A program made the translations under genes and the position numbers. The notes below the pieces were generated by a model. That model was not told the DNA's origin. It was given only the letters and a program-made list of their open reading frames with translations, and searched no databases. A stretch of DNA of 64,000 bases from an uncultured Bacteroidota bacterium (GTDB lineage: Bacteria; Bacteroidota; Bacteroidia; Bacteroidales; P3): the NCBI GenBank assembly GCA_902788805.1, contig CADALO010000002.1, positions 130,349 to 194,348 on the forward strand. Reading direction: 5' to 3'. Shown in pieces: positions 7,373 to 15,541 of the stretch. Numbering within the stretch: the stretch's first letter is position 1; each line of letters opens with the position of its first letter.

Positions 7373-8448
7373 ACAATAAAGACATCATACCCTTGCAGCA
7401 CACAAGCATTGCGCCATTGGTTGAAGATCTACGACAGATAATCAACCAATCGCGCAGTCGCGTCGCAGCCAATGTAAATGCCGAGCTCACCCTTATGTAT
7501 TGGCATATAGGCGAGCGCATCAATCGCGAAGTGCTTGGAAACGAGCGTGCAGAATATGGAAAACTAATTGTGTCGCAACTTGCGACACAATTACAAAATG
7601 AATTTGGGGATAAAGGGTTTGAATCTCGAAATATTAGAAGGATGATGCAATTTGCCCAACAATTCCCTCAATTTAAAATTGTGTCGCAGCTTGCGACACA
7701 ATTGTCTTGGTCTCATTTTGTGGAAGTTCTACCTTTGAAAGATGACCTTCAGAGAGAATTTTATTTAACAATGGCCGCATCTGAAAGATGGGGACGCAAT
7801 CAGCTCCGCAAGGAAATCGATGGAATGCTTTTCGAACGTACCGCTATAAGTGGCAAGCCTGATGAATTGATTAAGCAAGAATTGACACAGTTGCGGGATG
7901 ACAACATCCTGACGCCAGACTTGGTTTTCAAGAGTCCATACTTTCTGGAGTTTACAGGGTTAAAAGGTATGTACAGCGAGCGTTCGTTGGAGGATGCACT
8001 TGTGGCCAACTTGGAGCAATTCATATTGGAGTTGGGCAATGGCTTCACATTCATAGAGAGGCAGAAGCGTATGATAATTGATGGCGAGGACTTCTACCTT
8101 GACCTGCTTTTCTACCATCGCAAATTGCACCGGCTAATAGCTATTGACTTGAAGCTTGGCAAATTCAAGGCACAATACAAGGGACAGATGGAGCTATATC
8201 TGCGTTGGCTTGAAGGCAACGAAATGGAGCCTGGCGAAGAAGCACCTCTCGGACTTTTGCTTTGTACGGAAGGTAGCAGCGAACAGATAGAGCTCCTGCA
8301 ACTGGACAAATCAGGCATCAAGGTAGCGCAATATATGACAGAACTTCCGTCCAAAGAAGTTTTGCAACGCCAGTTGCAAAAGAGTTTGAACGCTGCGCGT
8401 ATTCACTTTGAAAACAAGATAGATAACAACGAAGAAACAGACAAATAA
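7369..8448 (+). CDS. DUF1016 / YhcG-family PD-(D/E)XK nuclease-domain protein
   Basis: A 359-residue YhcG-type protein. The N-terminal DUF1016_N domain (about residues 13-150) carries LMYWHIGERINRE, FGDKGFESRNIRRMMQFAQ and LSWSHFVEVLPL, all typical of the family. The C-terminal half contains the PD-(D/E)XK nuclease core, with FYLDLLFYHRKLHRLIAIDLK (residues 243-262) supplying the acidic residues and the lysine. Family members are common beside restriction and other defence genes; the exact activity is uncertain. It is coupled to the WYL regulator by a 4-nt overlap. Unusually, both copies of its IVSQLATQL peptide are encoded by near-identical 27-nt palindromes, and a third palindrome sits near the 3' end. 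Confidence 0.88.
   Translation: MNNKDIIPLQHTSIAPLVEDLRQIINQSRSRVAANVNAELTLMYWHIGERINREVLGNERAEYGKLIVSQLATQLQNEFGDKGFESRNIRRMMQFAQQFPQFKIVSQLATQLSWSHFVEVLPLKDDLQREFYLTMAASERWGRNQLRKEIDGMLFERTAISGKPDELIKQELTQLRDDNILTPDLVFKSPYFLEFTGLKGMYSERSLEDALVANLEQFILELGNGFTFIERQKRMIIDGEDFYLDLLFYHRKLHRLIAIDLKLGKFKAQYKGQMELYLRWLEGNEMEPGEEAPLGLLLCTEGSSEQIELLQLDKSGIKVAQYMTELPSKEVLQRQLQKSLNAARIHFENKIDNNEETDK
7566..7592. repeat. Intragenic 27-nt palindrome 1 in the YhcG gene
   Basis: Arms of 13 nt beginning AATTGTGTCGCAA around a single central C, perfectly self-complementary. It encodes most of IVSQLATQL in frame. Confidence 0.92.
7677..7703. repeat. Intragenic 27-nt palindrome 2 in the YhcG gene
   Basis: Arms AATTGTGTCGCA and TGCGACACAATT around GCT. 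It is a direct repeat of the 7566 palindrome with one base changed, 111 nt downstream in the same frame, again encoding IVSQLATQL. Confidence 0.92.
8360..8381. repeat. Intragenic palindrome 3 in the YhcG gene
   Basis: Arms TTTTGCAAC and GTTGCAAAA with a 4-nt loop, inside the codons for LQRQLQK near the 3' end of the gene. Confidence 0.75.
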
Positions 8449-8454
8449 CCTACC

Positions 8455-8489
8455 GCGCATAAAGGCTGCACAGAATGGCAGTACTTTTG
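8455..8489 (+). promoter_or_regulatory. Palindrome-box promoter 2 (for the AAA ATPase pair)
   Basis: GCGCATAAAGGCTGCAC (8455-8471) is a degenerate copy of the box. The -7 box TACTTTTG (8482-8489) starts 10 nt after it, then CAAACGAAAAC. Its position places the start codon of the ATPase at 8514, not at the in-frame ATG at 8475, which lies upstream of the -7 box. Confidence 0.7.
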
Positions 8490-8513
8490 CAAACGAAAAC
8501 GAAACAGAATACA

Positions 8514-10589
8514 ATGAACAATATGAAGAATACCAACCCTATTTTCAGTCTTAAAAACTTTCGTTCCTTTGGTGAAGAAGGTGCCGATTTCGAACTCGCT
8601 CCAATTACAGTGTTGACTGGATGCAACAGCGCCGGTAAGAGTTCTTTGGTAAAAGCACAACTCCTTTTAGAACAAGTTTTGAAGTGTATAGATATAAAAG
8701 ATTTTCCAATAAAAAAATCGGATTTAAATGTTTCAAACAAAGAACTTGCTCTTGGAAAGTTCAGTAAGATTCTTAATAAAAAATCGACTAATGGAACAAT
8801 TACATTTTCGTATGTTATTAGATCAAAATATCTATTAGAAGATGTTAAAGCAACATTTGAGTTTGTCGAGAAAAAGGAAGGAGTACTGGGTAATGGCGTA
8901 TTGTCAAGTATAAGTATTTCAAAATTAGATGGAACAATCATATTCAGAGATAATCTGTTAGATGATATAGAGACAGAGCTAAAAAACAAGTTAGAAAACT
9001 TATCGGCAATATTTGATAATTTCAAACGCTTTGTTGTATTTGAAAGATATAAAAAGGCCGTAAACACTAAAGAAGGATACGATAACTTCGGCAGTAAAGA
9101 AGAACAGGAAACAGCAAATGAACAATACAAAGTAGCTTTTGACGCTGGTAAAAAATATAAAATAAAAAAGAGCGAAGTAGAAGAATATCTTTCCACGAAG
9201 CACTTTAAAGATGTTCCCCAATATGCGTTTACTACTTCGTGGCTTGATAGCGGAACCTTTTTTGATTATCTTCCTATATTTAAAGCAGTAGAAGGGAAAG
9301 AAAAAAGTTTTGTTAGAGAGTATCTTCTTGAAGCAATTACTTCGCAAGACAAACAATGGAGCAAGGCAATTGATTGGGCAAATCATTTTGCTGATGATTA
9401 TGAAAAATCAGGATATGATTCATTTCTCGATTTCTTTATTTCACTGGAGAAAGAAGCCTTTTCAGATTATTTTTTTACACGATCTGGGTATGTAACAGAA
9501 AGAGAAACTGGGGAAGATTGGTGTTTATTATTCAATGATGCGCATTACGAGCTTGATAAAGAGAATAAGGAATGGATAAAGATAGAAGTAGCACCAGAAA
9601 AATACAATAGGATAAGCCGTAAACGCTACGAAGAGAATTGGAGTTTTAAAGCTGTCGTAGATGCATTAGATGATATCTTTTTCTATGATGAAAAGTATCT
9701 CCCTCCATTAGAGAAACCCAAAAGAGAAAAAGAATATGCAATTTATAAAAACAGGGGTTTAATGGAGCAATACTTTATATCTTTCTATGATGCTGTAATA
9801 AAAGAAATCCTTTCTCCGGAATTTTTACAAGATGTGAAGTATATAAATTCTTCTTCTGTTGCAATCAAGCGTCTTTATTCTGCTGACGAAACAGATAAAA
9901 TAGGGGAATGTTTAAACCAATATCTCAAAGGTAACCAGCAAGTATATGGAGTTGTGTTAAGTAATGGGAAAAAAGTGTTTAATAAGGGGACATTTATTAA
10001 TAAATGGATAAATGAATTTGGAATAGGAGATGCTATACGAATAGAGGGGACAGATCAGGGACTTGGCATTTTGGTTTTTCTTGAAAAGGACGGGGATAAA
10101 AGACTGCTTGCAGATGAAGGGTATGGCATTACACAGTTGTTTGCATTATTAATGCAAATAGAAAATAATATTCTTTATTCTGAAAAGATACATTATGGTT
10201 TCGATGATAATGGTGTATTTCATTTTGTTCCATCTACGATTTATGTTGAAGAGCCTGAGAACCACCTTCATCCCAAATATCAATCTTTGTTGGCGGATAT
10301 GTTTGTGGAAGCTTACAGAGAGTACAATATCCACTTTATTATTGAAACCCACAGCGAATATTTAATACGTAAACTCCAAGTGATGGTTGCAGACAAAGAC
10401 AATTCCCTCTCGTCAAATGATGTATCCATCAATTATGTGGAAAAAGATGAGGAAGGAGTTTCTCGTAACCGCCAAATAAAAATAAATAAGGATGGTGGCT
10501 TGAGTGACTCTTTTGGCAAGGGATTTTATGATGAAGCAGATGATCTCACTATGGAATTACTACGATATAAAGCACAATTACGCAAGTGA
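8514..10589 (+). CDS. AAA ATPase with C-terminal DUF3696 (ABC/SMC-type, defence-associated class)
   Basis: A 691-residue ATPase of the SMC/OLD-like class. The Walker A loop TGCNSAGKSSL lies near residue 33, the family motif DEGYGITQLFALL near 530, Walker B YVEEPENHLHPK near 576 and the IIETHSEYLIRKL segment near 610. The C-terminal block with INKDGGLSDSFGKGFYDEADD matches DUF3696. A long, weakly conserved insert (about 110-500) separates the two ATPase halves, as in OLD-family and other anti-phage ATPases. The start at 8514 follows from the promoter at 8482-8489. Base composition is clearly more AT-rich than the flanking genes, suggesting transfer. The stop overlaps the next start (TGATG), so the pair is an operon. 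A two-gene abortive-infection role is plausible but inferred. Confidence 0.82.
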   Translation: MNNMKNTNPIFSLKNFRSFGEEGADFELAPITVLTGCNSAGKSSLVKAQLLLEQVLKCIDIKDFPIKKSDLNVSNKELALGKFSKILNKKSTNGTITFSYVIRSKYLLEDVKATFEFVEKKEGVLGNGVLSSISISKLDGTIIFRDNLLDDIETELKNKLENLSAIFDNFKRFVVFERYKKAVNTKEGYDNFGSKEEQETANEQYKVAFDAGKKYKIKKSEVEEYLSTKHFKDVPQYAFTTSWLDSGTFFDYLPIFKAVEGKEKSFVREYLLEAITSQDKQWSKAIDWANHFADDYEKSGYDSFLDFFISLEKEAFSDYFFTRSGYVTERETGEDWCLLFNDAHYELDKENKEWIKIEVAPEKYNRISRKRYEENWSFKAVVDALDDIFFYDEKYLPPLEKPKREKEYAIYKNRGLMEQYFISFYDAVIKEILSPEFLQDVKYINSSSVAIKRLYSADETDKIGECLNQYLKGNQQVYGVVLSNGKKVFNKGTFINKWINEFGIGDAIRIEGTDQGLGILVFLEKDGDKRLLADEGYGITQLFALLMQIENNILYSEKIHYGFDDNGVFHFVPSTIYVEEPENHLHPKYQSLLADMFVEAYREYNIHFIIETHSEYLIRKLQVMVADKDNSLSSNDVSINYVEKDEEGVSRNRQIKINKDGGLSDSFGKGFYDEADDLTMELLRYKAQLRK

Positions 10590-11593
10590 TGCAAAGTCAT
10601 ATTTACCTACAATCAGAATTTTGGTCGCAGATAAGTTCTGACAGTTCAGTGGAAGGTATTCGCGCCTGCTTGAATGTTTATGACGCATTGCAGGATGCGA
10701 ATATTTCGACCGATATTAACGTAGAACAATTAAAAACCAGTCTTACAGACAGTAAGCATTTCCCTTTTGACCGAATTCTATTTCAACTTTTCAAAGATAG
10801 ATTTGCAGGGAAAAGAGGTTCACTAGATTTCGAATATGCAATTGAGCCCATAAACGATTCTGTTGACCAATTATGTGCAATACATCTTCACGAATTAGAT
10901 AATGCAACTTCTTTTGAAATTGAAGAAAAATGGGGCATCCTATTATTCAATAGTTCTCAAATTGTAAAGAAAAAGGAGCTTTTTAAAGGAAGTGGGGTTA
11001 TGCTTCAAAAAGGGATACTATACAGAGAGCGGTTTGGTAAGTTCGCTCCAATTATAAAGGTTCCCTGTAATTCTATGATTATAATTGACCCTTATATTTT
11101 TGCAAATCCTCGTAACATAGAAAATAGTTTTGTCTCTTGGCTTGATTGTGTACTTCCAAATTGTGATTTGTCTGTAGAGTTTCACTTATCAATATTAAGT
11201 ATGATAAATGATGAAAAAGGTAATCAATTGTTTGGAGAGGGTATTAAACTCATCTATGAAAAGATATGCAAAATCATAAAAGATTTACGAAAAGGACTGC
11301 GGTTCGTACTAACAATTTTTTCTATTGGAAAAGGAGAAGACTTCCATAATAGAATTATTATAACAAACAATGTCCTAATACAGGCACCAGATGGATTGGA
11401 CATATTCAAGCCCAATGGGGAAGCAAAAAGGAATGCTGTGTTAGGTTTAGTCATTCCTCGTTTATTTGGAGACGATAGATTAGATATGTCGCAATACTTG
11501 AACTGGATAGAGATTGTTAAACGCAGATGCCAAAATGCATCAGATGCGACATATTATGGGTCTAGGGAGAATCGATTATTTGATTTAGTATAG
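10589..11593 (+). CDS. Uncharacterised partner protein of the DUF3696 ATPase
   Basis: I do not recognise this 334-residue family. It starts at the ATG of the TGATG junction with the ATPase gene and shares its AT-rich composition. Two local patterns stand out: IIIDPYIFANP (about residues 168-178) and DFHNRIIITNNVL (about 251-263). A DPY segment followed by an HxR-type strand is seen in some phospholipase-D-like nuclease domains found in defence proteins, so a PLD-like effector is possible, but the similarity is only by eye and the canonical HKD motif is absent. The remainder is mixed alpha/beta with no signal peptide or membrane segment. The tight coupling indicates that it works with the ATPase, probably as its effector. 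Confidence 0.7.
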   Translation: MQSHIYLQSEFWSQISSDSSVEGIRACLNVYDALQDANISTDINVEQLKTSLTDSKHFPFDRILFQLFKDRFAGKRGSLDFEYAIEPINDSVDQLCAIHLHELDNATSFEIEEKWGILLFNSSQIVKKKELFKGSGVMLQKGILYRERFGKFAPIIKVPCNSMIIIDPYIFANPRNIENSFVSWLDCVLPNCDLSVEFHLSILSMINDEKGNQLFGEGIKLIYEKICKIIKDLRKGLRFVLTIFSIGKGEDFHNRIIITNNVLIQAPDGLDIFKPNGEAKRNAVLGLVIPRLFGDDRLDMSQYLNWIEIVKRRCQNASDATYYGSRENRLFDLV

Positions 11594-11615
11594 AGGCATA
11601 ATATGTAGAAAATAG

Positions 11616-11647
11616 GCGGATGGTCATATAAGACTGTCCGCTTTTTT
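11616..11647 (+). terminator. Rho-independent terminator after the ATPase pair
   Basis: GCGGA..GTC pairs with GAC..TCCGC (2-nt internal mismatch, 6-nt loop) and is followed by six T residues at 11642-11647. Confidence 0.75.
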
Positions 11648-11661
11648 ATGGCAAAACACTC

Positions 11662-11696
11662 GTGCAAAAAGATTGCGCAGCTTGGTAGTACTTTTG
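11662..11696 (+). promoter_or_regulatory. Palindrome-box promoter 3 (for the Pif1-like helicase)
   Basis: GTGCAAAAAGATTGCGC (11662-11678), 10 nt, then TACTTTTG (11689-11696) and CAATCGAAAAC. The start codon at 11725 is 28 nt downstream of the -7 box. Confidence 0.78.
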
Positions 11697-11724
11697 CAAT
11701 CGAAAACAAAAGGACACCGAGTTT

Positions 11725-13788
11725 ATGTGCGATTTCCAAATTGACAAGGACAACTTTGAACAGCAACAGGCTTTGGATCTTATCACCAATACTGATACCA
11801 GCCTTTTTATTACAGGTAAGGCTGGTACCGGTAAGACAACGTTCGTTAAAAACATTCTAAAGGATGTTGATAAGAACTTTTTGGTGCTGGCACCTACCGG
11901 TATAGCAGCCCTTGCCGTTGGTGGTCAGACAATACACTCGTTCTTTGGCTTCCCTTGCGAGGTGATTGGTTCCAATACACAAACTGAAATGTCTTTGGCT
12001 AAAAGGAATCTGTTGAAAAGGACAGATACCGTTATCGTTGACGAAGCTTCGATGGTTCGTGCCGACTTGGTGGATGGAATGGACAGTGTGTTGCGTGATA
12101 TTACAAAATCGCATTTGCCCTTTGGCGGCAAACAGATGGTTTTTGTCGGCGACCTGTTTCAGCTGCCGCCAGTAGTGAAACGTGGCTCAATAGATGAGGA
12201 AGTACTTCGTTTAATGTATGGCAGTGGCATACCTTATTTCTACAAGTCACGAGTGATGAAGCGTCTGAATTTGCCCAAAATAGAGTTTCAGCACGTGTAT
12301 CGTCAGCAAGACCAACCCTTTCTTGATATTCTTGACCGTATGCGTGTTGGAGAAAACACCATAGAGGATTTGAACATCCTTAATAAGAACGTTAGTTTAG
12401 ACGACAATGTAGGTGACTATTCTGTAACGCTGACGGCCTTTAACAAGGTCGCGGAGCAGATAAACAATGCCCGCCTGGCTGAAATTAATGAAAAGGAATT
12501 CTGCTATGATGGGGAGATTTATGGCAAATTCAAGGCACAGGATGCTCCAGTACCTATGGCGTTGCGGTTGAAAGTTGGTGCTCAAGTTATCTTTTGTAGG
12601 AATGACTATCCGCGTGGAGTAATAAATGGTACCATCGCCAAAGTAGTGTCGTTAGACAAGGAGACAATCAAGGTGGCATTGAAGAATGGCAAGGAGATCA
12701 ATGTCGAGAAAATGTCGTGGGAAAGCAAAGAGAGCGTCTATAATGAAGAGAAACAAAAAGTAGAGTCGAAGGTCGTTGGTACTTTCACACAATACCCGTT
12801 AAAATTGGCTTGGGTCATCACTATTCACAAATCGCAGGGTATGACCTTTGACAGAATGCATTTTGACTTGACGCACGGCACCTTTGCAGCAGGCCAGGCA
12901 TACGTGGCTATCAGTCGTATGAGGTCGCTGGACGGTTTGACATTAAGCAACAGATTGCAGCATTTCCATATTATCCAGAACTCTGAAATAAAAGCTTTCT
13001 CCAATTCGTTCAACGATGTCGCTATGATTGACGACGAATTGACTTTCGGCAGGATGTTGTATGGCTACATACGCAAGAAAGATTATGACGGAGCAGTGAA
13101 TCTATGTTTGCAAAAAGCTGTTTTCAAGCTTAGAAGTGGCGACTATCGCAATGCCGCGCTTATGGCCAAAAAGATGTTCGACATTATGCTTGACGACGAA
13201 TGTTTGATGGGGAAGACAAAGGATGTTCCGTTGCTTAAAGATTGCAGTATGACTTGCAATTTCTTGAATGCCGTTTTGTGCTTGTATAGTGGCCGTTTTG
13301 ACGAGGCAATAGGATATGTTGACTTGGTATTGGCGGTAAGACCTTGCCTTGAGGCTATGTTTATTAAAGGCAGTGCTCTTTATTGCTTGGGCCGATATGG
13401 GGATGCAGCGTCTGTAGACCAGCTGATTATCGACACTTCTAAAAAACTTGAGGAAAAAATGCCTGTCGACAAAAAGCAGTACCTGTTTGAGATGAAGCTG
13501 AACGAAAAATTGGGAAGACCAAACATCGACACTTGCCAAAAGCTTGTAAAACTATGTCCTCAATATGTGGATGCCTATGTTATTATGAGGCGCGAAGCAC
13601 AGGAGCCGGATGTAAGTGTTGAAACGAGCGATGACGAGGATAACACCATTATCAACGCATTCAACGACAAGATGATGCCGGAAGAGGAATTCCGCAAGTT
13701 GCTTGCCGAAAATGTTTCAAGTATAACCTTTTGGAGTTTCCATAAAAAGGCAGTGAATCTTTTAATTGATAATTCAAATAAAGGATAA
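11725..13788 (+). CDS. Pif1/RecD2-like superfamily 1B helicase with C-terminal helical repeat region
   Basis: A 687-residue DNA helicase. The first ~430 residues hold the SF1B core: Walker A GKAGTGKTTF (about 31), APTGIAALAVGGQTIHSFFG (about 55-74), Walker B VIVDEASMV (about 102), VFVGDLFQLPPV, and the C-terminal motifs ITIHKSQGMTFD (about 365) and YVAISRM (about 393). These fit Pif1-like 5'-to-3' helicases that clear structured DNA and protein-DNA blocks. The last ~240 residues look like TPR-type helical hairpins (for example the LYSGRFDEAIGYVDLVLAVRP segment) and may bind partners. It is a single-gene unit from a palindrome-box promoter. A link to the SSB-like DUF3127 protein and DnaB further along is inferred. 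Confidence 0.88.
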   Translation: MCDFQIDKDNFEQQQALDLITNTDTSLFITGKAGTGKTTFVKNILKDVDKNFLVLAPTGIAALAVGGQTIHSFFGFPCEVIGSNTQTEMSLAKRNLLKRTDTVIVDEASMVRADLVDGMDSVLRDITKSHLPFGGKQMVFVGDLFQLPPVVKRGSIDEEVLRLMYGSGIPYFYKSRVMKRLNLPKIEFQHVYRQQDQPFLDILDRMRVGENTIEDLNILNKNVSLDDNVGDYSVTLTAFNKVAEQINNARLAEINEKEFCYDGEIYGKFKAQDAPVPMALRLKVGAQVIFCRNDYPRGVINGTIAKVVSLDKETIKVALKNGKEINVEKMSWESKESVYNEEKQKVESKVVGTFTQYPLKLAWVITIHKSQGMTFDRMHFDLTHGTFAAGQAYVAISRMRSLDGLTLSNRLQHFHIIQNSEIKAFSNSFNDVAMIDDELTFGRMLYGYIRKKDYDGAVNLCLQKAVFKLRSGDYRNAALMAKKMFDIMLDDECLMGKTKDVPLLKDCSMTCNFLNAVLCLYSGRFDEAIGYVDLVLAVRPCLEAMFIKGSALYCLGRYGDAASVDQLIIDTSKKLEEKMPVDKKQYLFEMKLNEKLGRPNIDTCQKLVKLCPQYVDAYVIMRREAQEPDVSVETSDDEDNTIINAFNDKMMPEEEFRKLLAENVSSITFWSFHKKAVNLLIDNSNKG

Positions 13789-13899
13789 ACGTGAAAATAG
13801 ATTCGGAAAGCCAATCCGGCTTTGACGAATCGGCTCAAATAACATCTTTTTTCTGTGATTTTTTTGTTCCATTTGAGCCGATAATTGAAAAAATATTAC

Positions 13900-13907
13900 T
13901 AATTTTG
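13900..13907 (+). promoter_or_regulatory. Orphan -7 box pointing into the 3' end of the DUF4143 gene
   Basis: TAATTTTG followed by CAC fits the Bacteroidota -7 consensus, but the + strand downstream has only a 14-codon frame (13960-14004) before it enters the opposite-strand ATPase gene. It may be a stranded promoter or an antisense transcript start. Confidence 0.45.
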
Positions 13908-13977
13908 CACCGATTCCAATATACATTTAACGAACAAAGAACAAGACAGAATTATAACGATGAATAGATTGTTGCCG

Positions 13978-15183
13978 TCAGAACAGCAATCCAAACATCC
14001 ATAAAGGTATGCGGTTCCCGTGACCTACTTCAATATCATCAATGGCCAGGAAACTGTCGGGCTCGTCGGAAATCTGGTCGAAGGTCTTGCCCTTGCCGCC
14101 CACCTCAAACAGATATTTGTCATCAACAAGGAAATCGCCCCGTCGTGGATATTTTACATTGCCAGTCACAATCAACTGGCTAAAGAAAAAGGTTTCCCGC
14201 TCATTGCCTTTTTCTACATTGGGACAGAGCACGTGCATAAGGTTCGGATTGCCAAGAAAGACTTTGTCTGGTTTTACAAGATTCTTGTAGCTCTTGGCAT
14301 TGGCGGTGAGCAACCCCAATAGTTGTGCTTTGTCGAGGGCATAAAGCATACGCAAGCCCAACTCGTTGTTGGTAGCCAGTTGTTTCCACAGCTCCGACAT
14401 ATTGGGCTCGAATGGCACTCGCTCACTTATGATCATCAGAAGCCGTTTGACTTTCTGAAGTGTCTCAAAGGACACATTTTCGACAGCAGGCAAGTCGGAA
14501 TCAATTACCACCGATATCGTTTCACGAAGACGCATAGGGAAATCCTCGATGGATTCGCGATAGAATGGATAATATCCGTGACGCAGGTACTCCTCAAACA
14601 GCGGAGCGACCTTAATGGCCTTGGTTATCTGCATAGCGTGCCGCACGTGGTCTTGCAACAACTCCTCGAGCGGAATGGCATCGAGGGAGATGACGCCTTC
14701 CAGCATAAGGTATTCACGAAACGACATTCCATAAAGTGTGTATATGGTCTGACGGCGCGAGAGGTCTACTTTGGCATTGTCCATAATCAGCAGCGAACTG
14801 CTGGTATATACGATGCTCATATCGGGGTAGCTGTCGTAGATGTTTTTCAGTGTTGCCGCCCATAGGTCGTAGCGATGTACCTCATCGAGATACAGCCGCA
14901 TAACACCGTGTTGCCAAGCCCAATCCACAAGATCCATCAAAGAGTGCGAGGCAAACCAGAGGTCGTCAAGCGATGCATATAGCGTCTGGTCGATGTCGGC
15001 ATAGTTCTCCAGTATATGCTGCAAGAGCATAGTGGTCTTGCCTACACCGCGGGGACCTTTGATGCCGATGAATCGGCTATTCCAGTTGATTTGATGATAT
15101 AGGTAGCGCTTGAATCGCAAATCTATATTAGAAATTTTGCGATGATAATTGTCGAAAAGTGGCTGTAATTCAGAAGTATCCAT
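13978..15183 (-). CDS. AAA ATPase with DUF4143 C-terminal domain
   Basis: A 401-residue ATPase of the AAA_14/DUF4143 group that is very abundant in Bacteroidales. The N-terminal half has Walker A GPRGVGKTTML (about residues 41-51), Walker B RLYLDEVHRYDLW (about 124-136) and the sensor segment IVYTSSSLLIM. The C-terminal half carries the DUF4143-like helical and nuclease-like part, ending in FLVDDKYLFEVGGKGKTFDQI. Functions in this group are mostly unknown; some members are mobile or selfish ORFs. It is transcribed opposite to the surrounding accessory genes and has its own promoter (15210-15217). Its 3' end meets an orphan promoter at 13900, consistent with insertion into an older locus. Confidence 0.85.
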   Translation of the reverse strand: MDTSELQPLFDNYHRKISNIDLRFKRYLYHQINWNSRFIGIKGPRGVGKTTMLLQHILENYADIDQTLYASLDDLWFASHSLMDLVDWAWQHGVMRLYLDEVHRYDLWAATLKNIYDSYPDMSIVYTSSSLLIMDNAKVDLSRRQTIYTLYGMSFREYLMLEGVISLDAIPLEELLQDHVRHAMQITKAIKVAPLFEEYLRHGYYPFYRESIEDFPMRLRETISVVIDSDLPAVENVSFETLQKVKRLLMIISERVPFEPNMSELWKQLATNNELGLRMLYALDKAQLLGLLTANAKSYKNLVKPDKVFLGNPNLMHVLCPNVEKGNERETFFFSQLIVTGNVKYPRRGDFLVDDKYLFEVGGKGKTFDQISDEPDSFLAIDDIEVGHGNRIPLWMFGLLF

Positions 15184-15209
15184 AATATAACATTGTTGTT
15201 ATTATGATG

Positions 15210-15217
15210 CAAAGATA
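15210..15217 (-). promoter_or_regulatory. -7 box for the DUF4143 ATPase
   Basis: TATCTTTG on the minus strand, followed by CATC, 26 nt before the start codon at 15183. Confidence 0.7.
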
Positions 15218-15315
15218 CAATTTATATTTGAAAATACAAAAAATAAATAATTTTTTATATTTTGAAATGTAAAATTAATCATAAATTTTATAGTTTGAAA
15301 TACAAATGTCCATAG

Positions 15316-15350
15316 GCGCAAAAAGATTGCGCAAGGGAACTGTATCTTTG
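15316..15350 (+). promoter_or_regulatory. Palindrome-box promoter 4 (for the 42-residue acidic protein)
   Basis: GCGCAAAAAGATTGCGC (15316-15332) is a perfect inverted repeat with 6-nt arms. TATCTTTG (15343-15350) starts 10 nt later, then CACTTGAAAC. Confidence 0.78.
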
Positions 15351-15412
15351 CACTTGAAACCTTTTTAATAAACCATTAACAGTTGCGCCCGACACGTATC
15401 AGGGATAAAGAA

Positions 15413-15541
15413 ATGTACGAAGATGAATACACCGAATCGGATTTTGAAGGAACCTATGTCCACGATGAAGAAGGATGGAGCGACGACGACATTTATGACG
15501 TCCTCGACGGCGAACCGGATGCTTACTGGAATATTGACTAA
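15413..15541 (+). CDS. 42-residue highly acidic small protein
   Basis: A short frame directly downstream of a clear promoter (-7 box 15343-15350), with a purine-rich ribosome-binding region (AGGGATAAAG) before the ATG. The product begins MYEDEYTESDFEGTYVHDEE and ends DGEPDAYWNID. About a third of the residues are Asp or Glu and there is only one histidine and no lysine or arginine, giving a strongly negative, DNA-mimic-like charge. I recall similar small acidic Bacteroidales proteins with an acidic ...GDPDAYWNID-like end, but cannot confirm that here. The function is unknown. The promoter design links it to the helicase and HTH genes on either side. The longer overlapping frame (15423-15608) lacks a start context and looks spurious. 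Confidence 0.65.
   Translation: MYEDEYTESDFEGTYVHDEEGWSDDDIYDVLDGEPDAYWNID

Noticed and set aside
8475..8513. In-frame ATG at 8475 as the start of the DUF3696 ATPase
   Set aside because: It lies upstream of the -7 box at 8482-8489, so it would not be in the transcript; 8514 is the first ATG after the promoter.
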